Positions 1 through 8,346 are shown, counted from the first letter of the stretch. The stretch: DNA of 30,332 nucleotides from Halanaerobiales bacterium (GCA_016278415.1 JADQBV010000432.1:1-30332), one strand, 5' to 3'. Numbers and translations are program-made. Notes: a model not told the origin generated them from the letters alone.

Positions 1-1
1 A

Positions 2-391
2 AAACCTGGTGATGTAGAGATATTCCTGAATACAGATCAGCCTGTTTATATCAATCATAATCTATATCTGAACGGTGCTGTTCCCTTTGAAAGAGAGGAC
101 AAAAAGATAGTAGCAGATCAGTTTAATCCTGAATTTAGTATCATAGAAGAAGGTGACGAAGTCTATTTATCCTGTAAACTTCCAGAAGACTTTGGGAAGA
201 TTCAGGGAGAAGTGCAGACAACTGCAACCCTAAATAGAGTAAGGATTGCTAATGCAGATTTTGAAAACCCTGATGGAAGTGATGTGAAAGTCGATACTGA
301 CTACTTAAGAGAGCAAAGACCACATAAAGGTGTAATAGGGCCAATTCTTAAACTAAAGCAGGGAGAAAATCGTGTAAAAGTATGGGGATAA
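2..391 (+). CDS. C-terminal part of an unidentified protein (5' end outside the window)
   Basis: An open frame enters from the left edge and ends at TAA 389-391, giving about 129 residues. The visible part is rich in predicted beta strands and charged residues, ends in ENRVKVWG, and has no transmembrane segment and no enzyme motif that I recognise. Because it lies directly upstream of a laminarinase/phosphorylase locus, a role in polysaccharide use is possible, but that is context only. A terminator hairpin follows 27 bases after the stop, so it is the last gene of its transcript. The codon use looks like that of the neighbouring genes. Family not recognised. Confidence 0.75.
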   Translation, partial: KPGDVEIFLNTDQPVYINHNLYLNGAVPFEREDKKIVADQFNPEFSIIEEGDEVYLSCKLPEDFGKIQGEVQTTATLNRVRIANADFENPDGSDVKVDTDYLREQRPHKGVIGPILKLKQGENRVKVWG

Positions 392-417
392 ATTTAAAAT
401 TGAAGAGCATTTTTTCG

Positions 418-449
418 TACTGTCGCAAAATTTGCGGCAGTATTTTTTT
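418..449 (+). terminator. Rho-independent terminator
   Basis: A 12-bp stem (TACTGTCGCAAA at 418-429 with TTTGCGGCAGTA at 431-442, one G:U pair) is followed by a T run. It separates the upstream partial gene from the LacI-type regulator. Confidence 0.85.
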
Positions 450-457
450 CAAACCAC

Positions 458-485
458 TTGAATAATTATCTTATTATGATATAAT
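458..485 (+). promoter_or_regulatory. Promoter of the LacI-family regulator
   Basis: TTGAAT (458-463), a 16-base spacer and TATAAT (480-485). The predicted start point near 492 lies just upstream of a CGCG-centred operator (498-511), which fits autorepression. Confidence 0.7.
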
Positions 486-497
486 ATAAATATATTT

Positions 498-511
498 TGT
501 ACACGCGTTCA
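498..511. promoter_or_regulatory. LacI-type operator, copy 1
   Basis: TGTACACGCGTTCA. It is an imperfect palindrome around a central CG step, as is usual for LacI-family operators, and matches two other copies at 1580-1593 and 1641-1654. It sits between the promoter and the start codon of the regulator gene. Confidence 0.7.
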
Positions 512-524
512 TTGGGGTGAAAAA

Positions 525-1559
525 ATGACTAGTCAAGAGATAGCAGATTTATGTGGTGTTTCAAGAGCAACTGTATCTAGAGTTATTAACAATGATCCAA
601 ACGTTAAGGAAGAAACTAGAAAAAAAGTATTATCAGTTATAGAAAAAAATAATTATGTACCAATTGAATCTGCTAGGCGTTTAGCTGGCATAGCTAGTAA
701 TATTATTGGTTTATTTATCATGGATATTAATGTCTCACAATCAACATCAAGGGTTTCAAAAAGTTCATATTTTTCACAACTTGCCAATCTCATCATAGAC
801 AAGGCCAATAATAATGGTTATCATGTGTTAGTCTCCATTATCACTTCAGAAAAGCAACTGAAGGAATCTAGAAATTTATTTAGGAGTAGAACTATTTCTA
901 GTGGTATATTTATAGGCTCATTTAACGATAATTCTCAACTAAGGGAGTTTGTAGGATTAAAATACCCTATAATAATTATTGATTATAAAGTTGATGACAT
1001 TAAATCTATTCCAAATAATTTATTACTAATCAATTTAAATAATCTAATGGGTGGTTACAAGGCTACAAAACATTTGATTGAGAATGGCCATAGGCAAATA
1101 GCCCATATCACAGGAGATATGCGTAAACTCTCAGGTCAGGCGCGTCTTGCAGGTTATAAAAAAGCAATATTAGATGCTGGTTTGTTATATGATGAAAAAC
1201 TTATAAGATTTGGAGATTTTCAAGAAGAACAGGGGTATAGTCTAGCAAAAGATCTTCTTAGAAATGAAAATATAACAGCTATTTTTGCGGCTAATGATGG
1301 TATGGCAATAGGTTCTATTAAAGCCATTAAAGAATTGGGATTAGAGGTTCCAGATGATATTTCTGTTATTGGATTTGATAATATTGAGATGGCTTCTTAT
1401 ATGACACCGGAATTGACAACCATTGAGGCTTCATTAGATAAAATTGCTAAACAGAGTGTTAAGTCTTTAATTCATTATTATAAGGACAATAAATATACTG
1501 ATAAAGAAATTATAATTCCCACAGATATTGTTTGTCGACAATCTGTAAAACCTATTTGA
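525..1559 (+). CDS. LacI-family transcriptional regulator of the beta-glucan locus
   Basis: This is a 344-residue sugar-responsive repressor. The first ~50 residues are the LacI helix-turn-helix (SQEIADLCGVSRATVSRVIN) and hinge-helix region. Residues ~60-344 form a periplasmic-binding-protein-like effector domain, with typical stretches GYKATKHLIENGHRQIAHI, AIFAANDGMAIG and VIGFDNIEMASYMTPELTTI. The length is normal for the family. ATG 525 follows GGGGTGA with good spacing and no earlier in-frame start is sensible. One operator lies in its own leader and two more lie between it and the laminarinase gene, so it probably represses both itself and the GH16 gene. The inducer is likely a beta-glucan oligosaccharide (inference from neighbours). 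Confidence 0.93.
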   Translation: MTSQEIADLCGVSRATVSRVINNDPNVKEETRKKVLSVIEKNNYVPIESARRLAGIASNIIGLFIMDINVSQSTSRVSKSSYFSQLANLIIDKANNNGYHVLVSIITSEKQLKESRNLFRSRTISSGIFIGSFNDNSQLREFVGLKYPIIIIDYKVDDIKSIPNNLLLINLNNLMGGYKATKHLIENGHRQIAHITGDMRKLSGQARLAGYKKAILDAGLLYDEKLIRFGDFQEEQGYSLAKDLLRNENITAIFAANDGMAIGSIKAIKELGLEVPDDISVIGFDNIEMASYMTPELTTIEASLDKIAKQSVKSLIHYYKDNKYTDKEIIIPTDIVCRQSVKPI

Positions 1560-1579
1560 TAGTTTATTTTTTTTACAAT

Positions 1580-1593
1580 TGTACGCGCGCACA
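1580..1593. promoter_or_regulatory. LacI-type operator, copy 2
   Basis: TGTACGCGCGCACA, 6 of 7 half-site positions symmetric. It lies 20 bases after the regulator's stop codon and 61 bases before copy 3, a spacing that would allow looping or cooperative binding upstream of the GH16 gene. Confidence 0.7.
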
Positions 1594-1640
1594 ACTAAAC
1601 GTATAAGAATTTCAACTTTTTATTATTTTTTTGATTATAT

Positions 1641-1654
1641 TGGACACGCGTACA
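1641..1654. promoter_or_regulatory. LacI-type operator, copy 3
   Basis: TGGACACGCGTACA, matching copies 1 and 2. It fills the spacer of a possible weak promoter, TTGATT (1631-1636) with CATAAA (1654-1659) 17 bases later, so bound repressor would occlude it. The rest of 1560-1867 holds no further gene; it is a long AT-rich leader. Confidence 0.65.
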
Positions 1655-1867
1655 TAAATATAGTTAGCAAAATTAAGTAAAGATATTTCTTGCATAGGAG
1701 TGTATAATAAATTTTATAATTTATAAACAACATATATAAATATAGCTTTACAAGTTAATAACTTTATTTATAAAAAAAGTTCTAGTTATAGTAGGAGGTG
1801 GTTGTATAATTCATATTTGGGCGAATTCATAGTTTTTAGATTAAAAACATTAAAAGGAGTGAAAATA

Positions 1868-3283
1868 ATGAAAAAAAGTATTATATTAACGTGTGTTTTA
1901 GTATTTAGTCTATTGGTTTTTACGGGTTTAGTAGGGGCACAAACTGATAATATTATTGGAAATGGTGATTTTACTGAAGACCTTTCTCTTAATCAGCCTA
2001 ATGAAGATGGATATGTTGATACTAACGGCAGTTGGGTCGTACACACAAATTCTGGTGGGGTAGCAAAGGGTTCCATAGAAAATGAAGTTTTTAAAGCAGA
2101 AGTTACTGATGCCGGCCAGCAAGATTACTCTATACAGGTAATTCAAGGACCAGTTAATTTAGAAAGGGGTAAAAGGTATGAAATCACTTTTGATGCCCGT
2201 TCAAATAGCAATAATGGAGTAATAATTAAATTAGGAGCAGATTCTGGAAGGGGTTGGACTGCCTATGCACAGAATAGTAAAACCTTGTCTACAGAAATGA
2301 AAACATATCAAATGGAATTTGTTATGAGTCAGAAAACAGATGAAAAAACTCGATTTGAAATATGGCTCCTTAATAAAGGTGATTACTGGATTGATAATAT
2401 AGTACTAAAAGAAGCGGGCCAGGTTGAAATGGTGCCAGAAGGTAATAAATCAGAGGCAGACGAAAATAAAGTTGAAAAATGGGAACTAATATGGAGTGAG
2501 GAATTTGATGGCTCAGAAATAAATACTGATATCTGGAATTTTCAATTAGGTAATGGTCCTGACTGGAATCAGGATGGGTCACCAGATGCCTGGGGTAATG
2601 AAGAAGGGGAATACTATACTGAAGATAATGCCTATATTGAGGACGGAAAGTTAGTTATAGAAGCAAAAGAAGAGGTACGCACAGATATGGGTAAAACATT
2701 GAACTATACTTCTGCTAGGCTTAATACAAAAGATAAATACACCTTTCAACATGGCAGAATAGAAGTAAGAGCTAAATTGCCAGTAGGAGGACAGGGAATA
2801 TGGCCAGCAATCTGGTTATTGGGTAGTAATGAGGATACCGTGACCTGGCCAGCCAATGGAGAAATCGACATTATGGAGTATCTTGGTGATGAGCCAAGTG
2901 TAATTCATGGAACAACACACGGCCCTGTTAGTGCTGGTCCTGGTATTGGTCATGAGTATGTGTTACCCGGAGGCAAAAAATTCTCAGAGGATTATCATGA
3001 TTTCATTCTAGAGTGGGATGAAAATGAGCTTGAGTTCTACGTAGATGATGTTTTATATCATGTTGTAAATAAAATTGAAGCTGGAGAGGCAGACTGGGTA
3101 TATGACCACGATTTTTATATGATACTGAATTTTGCAGTTGGTGGAACATGGCCTGGTTATCCAGATGAAACAGTAATATTTCCTCAAACTATGAAAGTAG
3201 ATTATGTTAGGTATTATCAAGATACAGATCCTCGTACTATAGATGATGAAAAATGGAATTCAGAGTATGAGGCAAATCACTAA
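1868..3283 (+). CDS. Secreted CBM-GH16 endo-beta-1,3-glucanase (laminarinase)
   Basis: This 471-residue extracellular enzyme should cleave internal beta-1,3 bonds of laminarin-type glucans. Start chosen at ATG 1868: it follows AAAGGAGTG and begins a clear signal peptide (KK, then a hydrophobic run ending VGA|QT). A frame opening at 1802 lacks these. Residues ~26-180 resemble a CBM4/9 jelly-roll carbohydrate-binding module (NIIGNGDF...WIDNIVLKE). Residues ~200-455 form the GH16 domain: W-x-L-I-W-S-E-E-F-D-G, the HGRIEVRAKLP strand, WPAIWLLG, and the catalytic signature GEIDIMEYLG with E332, D334 and E337 as nucleophile, helper and acid/base. The exact specificity (laminarin or mixed-linkage) cannot be read from the sequence. 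Likely controlled by the upstream LacI regulator and followed by a phosphorylase gene. Confidence 0.93.
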   Translation: MKKSIILTCVLVFSLLVFTGLVGAQTDNIIGNGDFTEDLSLNQPNEDGYVDTNGSWVVHTNSGGVAKGSIENEVFKAEVTDAGQQDYSIQVIQGPVNLERGKRYEITFDARSNSNNGVIIKLGADSGRGWTAYAQNSKTLSTEMKTYQMEFVMSQKTDEKTRFEIWLLNKGDYWIDNIVLKEAGQVEMVPEGNKSEADENKVEKWELIWSEEFDGSEINTDIWNFQLGNGPDWNQDGSPDAWGNEEGEYYTEDNAYIEDGKLVIEAKEEVRTDMGKTLNYTSARLNTKDKYTFQHGRIEVRAKLPVGGQGIWPAIWLLGSNEDTVTWPANGEIDIMEYLGDEPSVIHGTTHGPVSAGPGIGHEYVLPGGKKFSEDYHDFILEWDENELEFYVDDVLYHVVNKIEAGEADWVYDHDFYMILNFAVGGTWPGYPDETVIFPQTMKVDYVRYYQDTDPRTIDDEKWNSEYEANH

Positions 3284-3332
3284 TATTTATTTTCTAGCAT
3301 TGTATAAGCTGGAAATAGCTTAGAATATTTGT

Positions 3333-3366
3333 GTAGGCCGGTTATATTTTAATCGGTCTACTTTTA
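3333..3366 (+). terminator. Weak terminator or attenuator between GH16 and phosphorylase genes
   Basis: An 8-bp stem GTAGGCCG (3333-3340) / CGGTCTAC (3354-3361, one G:U pair) is followed by only TTTTAG. It may be an attenuator that lowers expression of the phosphorylase relative to the secreted glucanase. Confidence 0.45.
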
Positions 3367-3403
3367 GATTAATATGTAATATTACTAATATGGGGGTCTT
3401 AAG

Positions 3404-6367
3404 GTGTATCATAAAATAACAGCCCGAAGTGGGCTATTTTCACCGGAAAAGGTTTTAAATAAAAAATTTAATACTGTCATTAGTGGAATTACTGATAGTA
3501 TATTTCTAAGTGCAGCTCAGGAACAGGTTATAGGGGTTTCCAATATACCTATTAAAGCACCTGTGGTGCTACAATTATTAAATAATAAAGAGATTAACCA
3601 ATTTATAAATTCACTGATAATAGATAGAGATATTTCACTTTTAATTGTCAATAATGAGCAACCTGTTATTTATTTAAAGGAGAAGGAGATTGAGAAGCTT
3701 GTTGTTCCAGAAAATATAAGGTCTTTAATTAAGTCGATTTTTTCTGGTGTTGATTATTGGGCAGGGAAATTAACTGAAGGTGGAGAACATATAGTTGATT
3801 TAACTACTCCATCTCCAGGTGCTCATTTTAATATAAATTTGTTATTAGGAAATAGGGTTGATTATAAACACCCTCTACAGACTACACCGAAAAGTGTTGT
3901 GGATAGACTGGGCAGAGGGAGTTTTCGTTCACATGCAGCTACTCAGGTGCTTGCAACAAGATGGGATATGCGCCAGGAAGAAAATGGTTTTCCGGCTAAT
4001 CGACAGTTTTATATAGTAGAGGGTAGTGAAAAGATATTTTATTCCGCATCACCAAATGATGATAATATAGAATCGGCTATCTGCACACATTCACAGAACC
4101 ATAGCATTATAAAATATAAAACAAAATGCGGTTTAGAAATTGAACGAAAAATATTTATATTACCACAGTTGGACGGTATGCCGATGGCTACAGAAGTACA
4201 GCAGATTAAGATTAAAAATAAAACTGATAGAAAAAGAAATATAAAGTTGATATATACTGGTATGTTTGGATCGGCAGCACCTCACGCTTTATTCGAAGAT
4301 GTATTATATAGTAATATAATTATGCAGTCCAAGATATTGAAAACAGATGAAGGTTCCATAGTTACTATCAGCCCGGATTATTATCCTGAATATTCAAAAG
4401 AGGATATGTGGTTTAATACAATGTTGGTACATGATGGACAGAATACATATTTCCCAAAAAATTATTGTGCAGATTATACGCAATTCGTCGGCAACGGCAC
4501 CTTAGAAAATCCAGAAGGATTATTATTTTTAAGTAATCAAGCCAGTAGAAAAGGGCCAGGATTTTTTGCTTTAGGTGTGGATATATCTATAACAGCTGAA
4601 GGGGAGGGTATAGTTAGCAATTTTACCGGTCTTATGTCCAGTAAGGAAGAAGCTAATTTAGATAGTAAGGTCTTTAATGATAAACTTAACAATTTAATAA
4701 ATAAATTTCAGAAACCTGAAGAGGTTGATGTGGTTTTAGAGAAACAAAAATATTTTTACGATAGGTATTGTGGGTTTATTGAGTTAAAGTCTTCAGAAAA
4801 ACAGTTTAATTCATATGTAAACCAAAATCTCCCATTTCAGGTTCTTTATCAGACTTTTGTGTCAAGGTCTTTTGCTCAAACCCAGAAAGGATATCGTGAG
4901 ATAGGCTTCAGGGAAATACAGGATATATTTGCATCTATGTATTATTTTATTGGTATGGGCAAAGCTCCTTTTGTAAAAAAGTTATTAATTGAGTGGTGTG
5001 CTAAAGTCTTTGAATTAGGATATGCTTACCACAATTTTTATTGGGAGGGTAAAGAGCCAGGTAAATGGTCAGATGATGCTCTATGGTTTATTCAAGCTGT
5101 TTATAGATATATAAACCTATCTGGAGATACAGAGATACTTGATCAACAGGTTAAGATTGCTGGAACAGAACCAGTTAAGACAAGGAGTGTTTATGAAACT
5201 TTAAAGAGTATTATAAGATATTCTTCCAGAATATCGGTTGGTAAACACAGCATGCCTTTACTGGATAATGCTGATTGGAATGATTGTTTGAAGTTGGATA
5301 ATGACTTTATAGATGGTATTAATAAAGAAAAAAAATATTTAGAACAATTAGCAGATGAGTCACAAATTGGTGAAAAACCATTTGAAAGTAATTATTCTGA
5401 AAGTATAATGAATGCTTTTCTACTAAAGGTTGCAGTAGATAATACCTGTACTCTTGCTATAAAGAAGGGAGACTTTGACTATAAAAATCACTTAAAAAGT
5501 CTTTCCACTGAACTATATAATAATGTTCAGCAATATGCATGGAAAAACAACTTTTTTGCCAGGGTATTATTTAATAGATTTGAAGATGGGAAATATGAAT
5601 ATCTTGGAGCAAAAGGTGACGGGTTGTCTGCTGATTCAAATATTGATGGGGCCTACTTTCTAAATTCTTTTACCTGGTCAGTATTATCAGACTGTGCTGA
5701 GGAAGATCAGATAAGAACTATGTTGGATGTGATAGACAGTCATTTAAAAACGCCCTACGGATATAAAGTGATTAGCCCTACTGATCTGGAAAAGGTTGCA
5801 AAGAACACTGCTACAGGTGAATATTTTCCCGGGGACCGTGAAAATGGTGGGGTATTCAAACATGCCAGTATGATGGCAACAACAGCTATGTTTAAGGCTG
5901 CTAAAGAAATTGAAGACAGGGATTTGGCTGCCCGGCTTACCGAAAATGCCTACTGGATGATAGACTTAGTACTTCCTTATAAAACATTAAAAAACCCTTA
6001 TACATTCGCAGGAAACCCCCGTTTTTGCACACAATATAATAATAGTGAAAGTGGTGAAAACATTGGTCCAATGTTGAGTGGAACAGCAAGTTGGCTGACT
6101 CTAACCCTGTTTTCCTCATTAGGGATTGATTTCACTCCAACTGGAATAAATATTAACCCGATTATGAGAATAAATGAAACTTATTTAGAGTATAGTCTGA
6201 ACATGGAAAAAGTAAAATATGATATAAGTATAACAAAACCTATTGGATTATATAGGATGAAAGATAGTGAAGTTGAGGTATTTATCGATGGTAAAAAGAA
6301 TCTAGATACAAATATTCCATTATATCAGGATAACAAAATGCATACAGTAAAAATCTTGTTTAAATAG
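3404..6367 (+). CDS. GH94-type glycoside phosphorylase (probably beta-glucan oligosaccharide phosphorylase)
   Basis: This 987-residue protein has no signal peptide, so it is cytoplasmic. GH94 and the related GH149/GH161 enzymes split a beta-glucoside with phosphate to give glucose 1-phosphate. The N-terminal half is the beta-sandwich region (FRSHAATQVLATRWDMRQ, RQFYIVEGSE). The C-terminal half is the (alpha/alpha)6 barrel, with GFREIQDIFASMYYF, GKWSDDALWFIQAVYRYI and the family signature DNADWNDCL at ~622-629, where one of D624 or D627 is the general acid. It starts with GTG at 3404, 7 bases after GGGGG. Next to a secreted laminarinase, laminaribiose or beta-1,3-oligoglucan is the likely substrate, but cellobiose, beta-1,2-glucan or chitobiose enzymes share these motifs. 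No transporter gene is present in the locus. Confidence 0.85.
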   Translation: MYHKITARSGLFSPEKVLNKKFNTVISGITDSIFLSAAQEQVIGVSNIPIKAPVVLQLLNNKEINQFINSLIIDRDISLLIVNNEQPVIYLKEKEIEKLVVPENIRSLIKSIFSGVDYWAGKLTEGGEHIVDLTTPSPGAHFNINLLLGNRVDYKHPLQTTPKSVVDRLGRGSFRSHAATQVLATRWDMRQEENGFPANRQFYIVEGSEKIFYSASPNDDNIESAICTHSQNHSIIKYKTKCGLEIERKIFILPQLDGMPMATEVQQIKIKNKTDRKRNIKLIYTGMFGSAAPHALFEDVLYSNIIMQSKILKTDEGSIVTISPDYYPEYSKEDMWFNTMLVHDGQNTYFPKNYCADYTQFVGNGTLENPEGLLFLSNQASRKGPGFFALGVDISITAEGEGIVSNFTGLMSSKEEANLDSKVFNDKLNNLINKFQKPEEVDVVLEKQKYFYDRYCGFIELKSSEKQFNSYVNQNLPFQVLYQTFVSRSFAQTQKGYREIGFREIQDIFASMYYFIGMGKAPFVKKLLIEWCAKVFELGYAYHNFYWEGKEPGKWSDDALWFIQAVYRYINLSGDTEILDQQVKIAGTEPVKTRSVYETLKSIIRYSSRISVGKHSMPLLDNADWNDCLKLDNDFIDGINKEKKYLEQLADESQIGEKPFESNYSESIMNAFLLKVAVDNTCTLAIKKGDFDYKNHLKSLSTELYNNVQQYAWKNNFFARVLFNRFEDGKYEYLGAKGDGLSADSNIDGAYFLNSFTWSVLSDCAEEDQIRTMLDVIDSHLKTPYGYKVISPTDLEKVAKNTATGEYFPGDRENGGVFKHASMMATTAMFKAAKEIEDRDLAARLTENAYWMIDLVLPYKTLKNPYTFAGNPRFCTQYNNSESGENIGPMLSGTASWLTLTLFSSLGIDFTPTGININPIMRINETYLEYSLNMEKVKYDISITKPIGLYRMKDSEVEVFIDGKKNLDTNIPLYQDNKMHTVKILFK

Positions 6368-6374
6368 GAATGAT

Positions 6375-6423
6375 TAATAAAGCGAAGGAGTTGTAGATGA
6401 CCTTTAACTCCTTTGCTTTATTA
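6375..6423 (+). terminator. Terminator hairpin after the phosphorylase gene
   Basis: An 18-bp stem (6375-6392 with 6406-6423, one G:U pair), loop of 13, ending in TTATTA rather than a long T run. It closes the laminarin locus. Confidence 0.75.
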
Positions 6424-6460
6424 TTAAGGTGGAGATTCAACTTAATTTGACTTGAGTTTA

Positions 6461-6500
6461 GTTGATTATAGTTGACTATAAGAAAATAATGGTATATAAT
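6461..6500 (+). promoter_or_regulatory. Promoter of the HTH-Uma2 gene with tandem 10-bp repeats
   Basis: TTGACT (6472-6477), a 17-base spacer and TATAAT (6495-6500). The -35 lies in the second of two adjacent 10-mers, GTTGATTATA (6461-6470) and GTTGACTATA (6471-6480), with a looser third TTGACTTGAG at 6447-6456. The repeats look like a direct-repeat operator. Confidence 0.8.
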
Positions 6501-6518
6501 TAACTAAGAGGTGATGTT

Positions 6519-7265
6519 ATGTCTATTAATAAAAAAATGATAACTGCTCAGAATCTGGCAGAGAAATTGGATCTTTCTGTTGAGACAATTTGGCGCTATA
6601 CCAGAGAAGGAAAAATTCCTTTTATAGATTTAGGAAACCGACAGTACCGTTATAAACTTGAGGAAGTAGTTAAATCTTTGGCTAGTTCGAGAGTTAGGGA
6701 AACAGGAAATGAATACACAGAAGATAGTGAAGATTTTACTTATGAAGATTATCTAGAATTACCTGAAGAGCTTGGTTATCAGTTTGAAGTATTGGAAGGT
6801 ACTTTAATTAAGGAACCATCACCTAATGTTCTTCATCAACGGGTTTCTCGAAGGTTGCATCGAATATTAGAGGATTATTTTTGGGAAGTTGATCCTGAAG
6901 GAGAGGTTTTTGCTGCCCCTTTAGATGTAACTCTTTCTGATAACAATGTGGTTCAACCAGATTTATTTTTTGTAGCAGGTATTCAGAAAAAGATAATAAA
7001 AGAAAACAGAATAGATGGTTCACCTATACTAGCTGTTGAAATTATATCACCATATAATATACGTAAGGATCGACTACGAAAAATGCAAATTTATCAGAAT
7101 TCTGGGATAGAAAATTATTGGATTCTTGACCCAGCGGAAAAAACCATGGAGTGCTTTGCACTGCGTGACGGTATATATGCCCTACTGGCATCAGGTATGG
7201 ATGAAGATATTCTGGAACATCCAGATTTTAAGGGTTTAAGTATTGAATTAGGTGATTTATGGTAA
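6519..7265 (+). CDS. Excisionase-type HTH fused to a Uma2-family PD-(D/E)XK nuclease domain
   Basis: This 248-residue protein has two parts. Residues ~6-52 (ITAQNLAEKLDLSVETIWRY..IPFIDLG...YKLEEVVKSL) are a MerR/excisionase-like helix-turn-helix. Residues ~74-248 are a Uma2 (DUF820) domain: EDYLELPEE, the core residues QPD (D148) and VEIISP (E174), the following basic helix (R182-K188) and YWILDP. Uma2 domains have the restriction-endonuclease fold but their natural role is unknown; they are abundant in cyanobacteria and some Firmicutes. Most are stand-alone, so the DNA-binding fusion suggests a sequence-directed nuclease or a regulator. Start ATG 6519 follows AAGAGGTGATG. It is monocistronic with a strong promoter. 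The catalytic residues look intact. Confidence 0.88.
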   Translation: MSINKKMITAQNLAEKLDLSVETIWRYTREGKIPFIDLGNRQYRYKLEEVVKSLASSRVRETGNEYTEDSEDFTYEDYLELPEELGYQFEVLEGTLIKEPSPNVLHQRVSRRLHRILEDYFWEVDPEGEVFAAPLDVTLSDNNVVQPDLFFVAGIQKKIIKENRIDGSPILAVEIISPYNIRKDRLRKMQIYQNSGIENYWILDPAEKTMECFALRDGIYALLASGMDEDILEHPDFKGLSIELGDLW

Positions 7266-7315
7266 TGATACTTTTTAATGAATAAAGGACAAATTTTATT
7301 TTTTTTGCGCTTTAG

Positions 7316-7332
7316 TTACGCTATCAACGTAA
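7316..7332. promoter_or_regulatory. TTACGT-type operator, copy 1 (upstream of the small membrane protein)
   Basis: TTACGCTATCAACGTAA: two ACG cores 9 bases apart, 6 of 8 half-site positions symmetric. It matches the copies at 8323, 8399 and 8736, and lies 120 bases before the membrane-protein start codon. Confidence 0.6.
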
Positions 7333-7451
7333 TTAAATTCAAAAGAGGTGTATAAGTTTAATTTAAGTAAAAATAGAATTTATGCATTAGTAGAGTCACT
7401 AATTATTTTTTAAGGAGTAAGCTTAAAGGTAAGGAAAGGGTGGTATGGCTG

Positions 7452-7685
7452 ATGGAGAAATACATATTTGCTGTATTTTTTACCATACTTGCTGTAATAG
7501 TTGGGAAACTTAAGTCTGGGATGTGTACTGTTATCTTACTATTGTTAGTACTAGTACATACAGATAAGTATTCTATAATAGTCTTTACGATTACTTGTAT
7601 AGTTTTTTATTTCTTATTAACAGTATTTACTATTGGAAATGATCAAAAGGCTAATGATGGAGATAAGATAAGGGATACCAGATAG
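7452..7685 (+). CDS. Small membrane protein of unknown function
   Basis: A 77-residue hydrophobic protein with about three membrane segments (~4-19, 24-36, 41-61) and a polar tail (NDQKANDGDKIRDTR). ATG 7452 is preferred because GGGTGG sits 8 bases upstream. A GTG at 7440 is possible but its best SD (AAGGA) is only 4 bases away. I recognise no family. It stands tail-to-tail with the S24-type repressor gene, 6 bases between the stops, and a copy of that region's palindromic operator lies upstream, so it may belong to the same regulon, perhaps as an effector or signal-sensing partner (inference). Confidence 0.6.
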   Translation: MEKYIFAVFFTILAVIVGKLKSGMCTVILLLLVLVHTDKYSIIVFTITCIVFYFLLTVFTIGNDQKANDGDKIRDTR

Positions 7686-7691
7686 TTCTAC

Positions 7692-8297
7692 CTAAGGACT
7701 TTCAAAATAATATCTGCTGCTGATTACTTTACCAATGATATTTACATTTTCTATTGAGTGTAATTTCGTTTCATACTCGTTGTTTTCTGCCTGTAATATA
7801 ATGGTGTCATTATTAATGTAGACCTTTCTTAATAAAACACTCTTATTGTCAAGGCTTACTGCGGCGATTTCGCCATTTTTTACATAGTCTTGTTTCCTTA
7901 TTAAGACAAGGCTTCCTGGAATTATAGCACTGCCTTTCATAGAATCATCCTGCATTTTTATAAAAAAATAGTCCTCGGAATCATTTTCTTGTGATAAATC
8001 TATTGTATAGTATTCTGTACTTTCTTCTTCAGATATGGTATTTTCATTATTGTTGAATGTATAAAGGACGGGCACATTTTTATGTTTTTTATCTAGATTA
8101 CTCTCTTCTCCTAGCAAAAAGCATATAGAAACATTTAATTTTTCTGCTAGTACTTTTAACTTTTTAAAAGAGGGATTGCTTACTCCCCGTTCAATATCAC
8201 TTAAAAAAGAGATTGAGAGTCCAGTTCTCTTACTCATATCTTTTAAAGTCCATTTCATTTCTTTTCTTAGTTTTCTAATTCTTTTACCAATATCCAT
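7692..8297 (-). CDS. XRE-family repressor with S24/LexA-type peptidase domain
   Basis: This 201-residue protein has an N-terminal XRE helix-turn-helix (~4-60, IRKLRKEMKWTLKDMSKRTGLSISFLSDIERG) and a C-terminal S24-like domain (~95-198). The Ser/Lys dyad is present: S119 in QDDSMKG and K158 in VLLRKVY, 39 apart as in LexA/CI repressors. I find no Ala-Gly or Cys-Gly cleavage site in the linker (~62-110), so classical RecA-triggered self-cleavage is doubtful; it may cleave elsewhere or use the domain to dimerise. It is transcribed divergently from a small XRE gene, the CI/Cro-like arrangement, and a palindrome overlaps each promoter. It probably represses both genes, and through further operators the membrane protein and the Spo0E-like gene. 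Confidence 0.9.
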   Translation of the reverse strand: MDIGKRIRKLRKEMKWTLKDMSKRTGLSISFLSDIERGVSNPSFKKLKVLAEKLNVSICFLLGEESNLDKKHKNVPVLYTFNNNENTISEEESTEYYTIDLSQENDSEDYFFIKMQDDSMKGSAIIPGSLVLIRKQDYVKNGEIAAVSLDNKSVLLRKVYINNDTIILQAENNEYETKLHSIENVNIIGKVISSRYYFESP

Positions 8298-8322
8298 CTA
8301 TTCTTCCACCCACCTATCTTTG

Positions 8323-8339
8323 ATACGTTATTTACGTAT
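8323..8339. promoter_or_regulatory. TTACGT-type operator, copy 2 (repressor promoter)
   Basis: ATACGTTATTTACGTAT, 7 of 8 half-site positions symmetric. It lies right at or after the predicted transcription start of the repressor gene, as expected for autorepression. Confidence 0.75.
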
Positions 8340-8346
8340 TATCTTT

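Noticed and set aside
7348..7420. Possible 21-22-codon leader ORF (GTG 7348) between the operator and the membrane-protein gene
   Set aside because: AAGAGG directly abuts the GTG with no spacing, and the product has no protein-like feature beyond chance.
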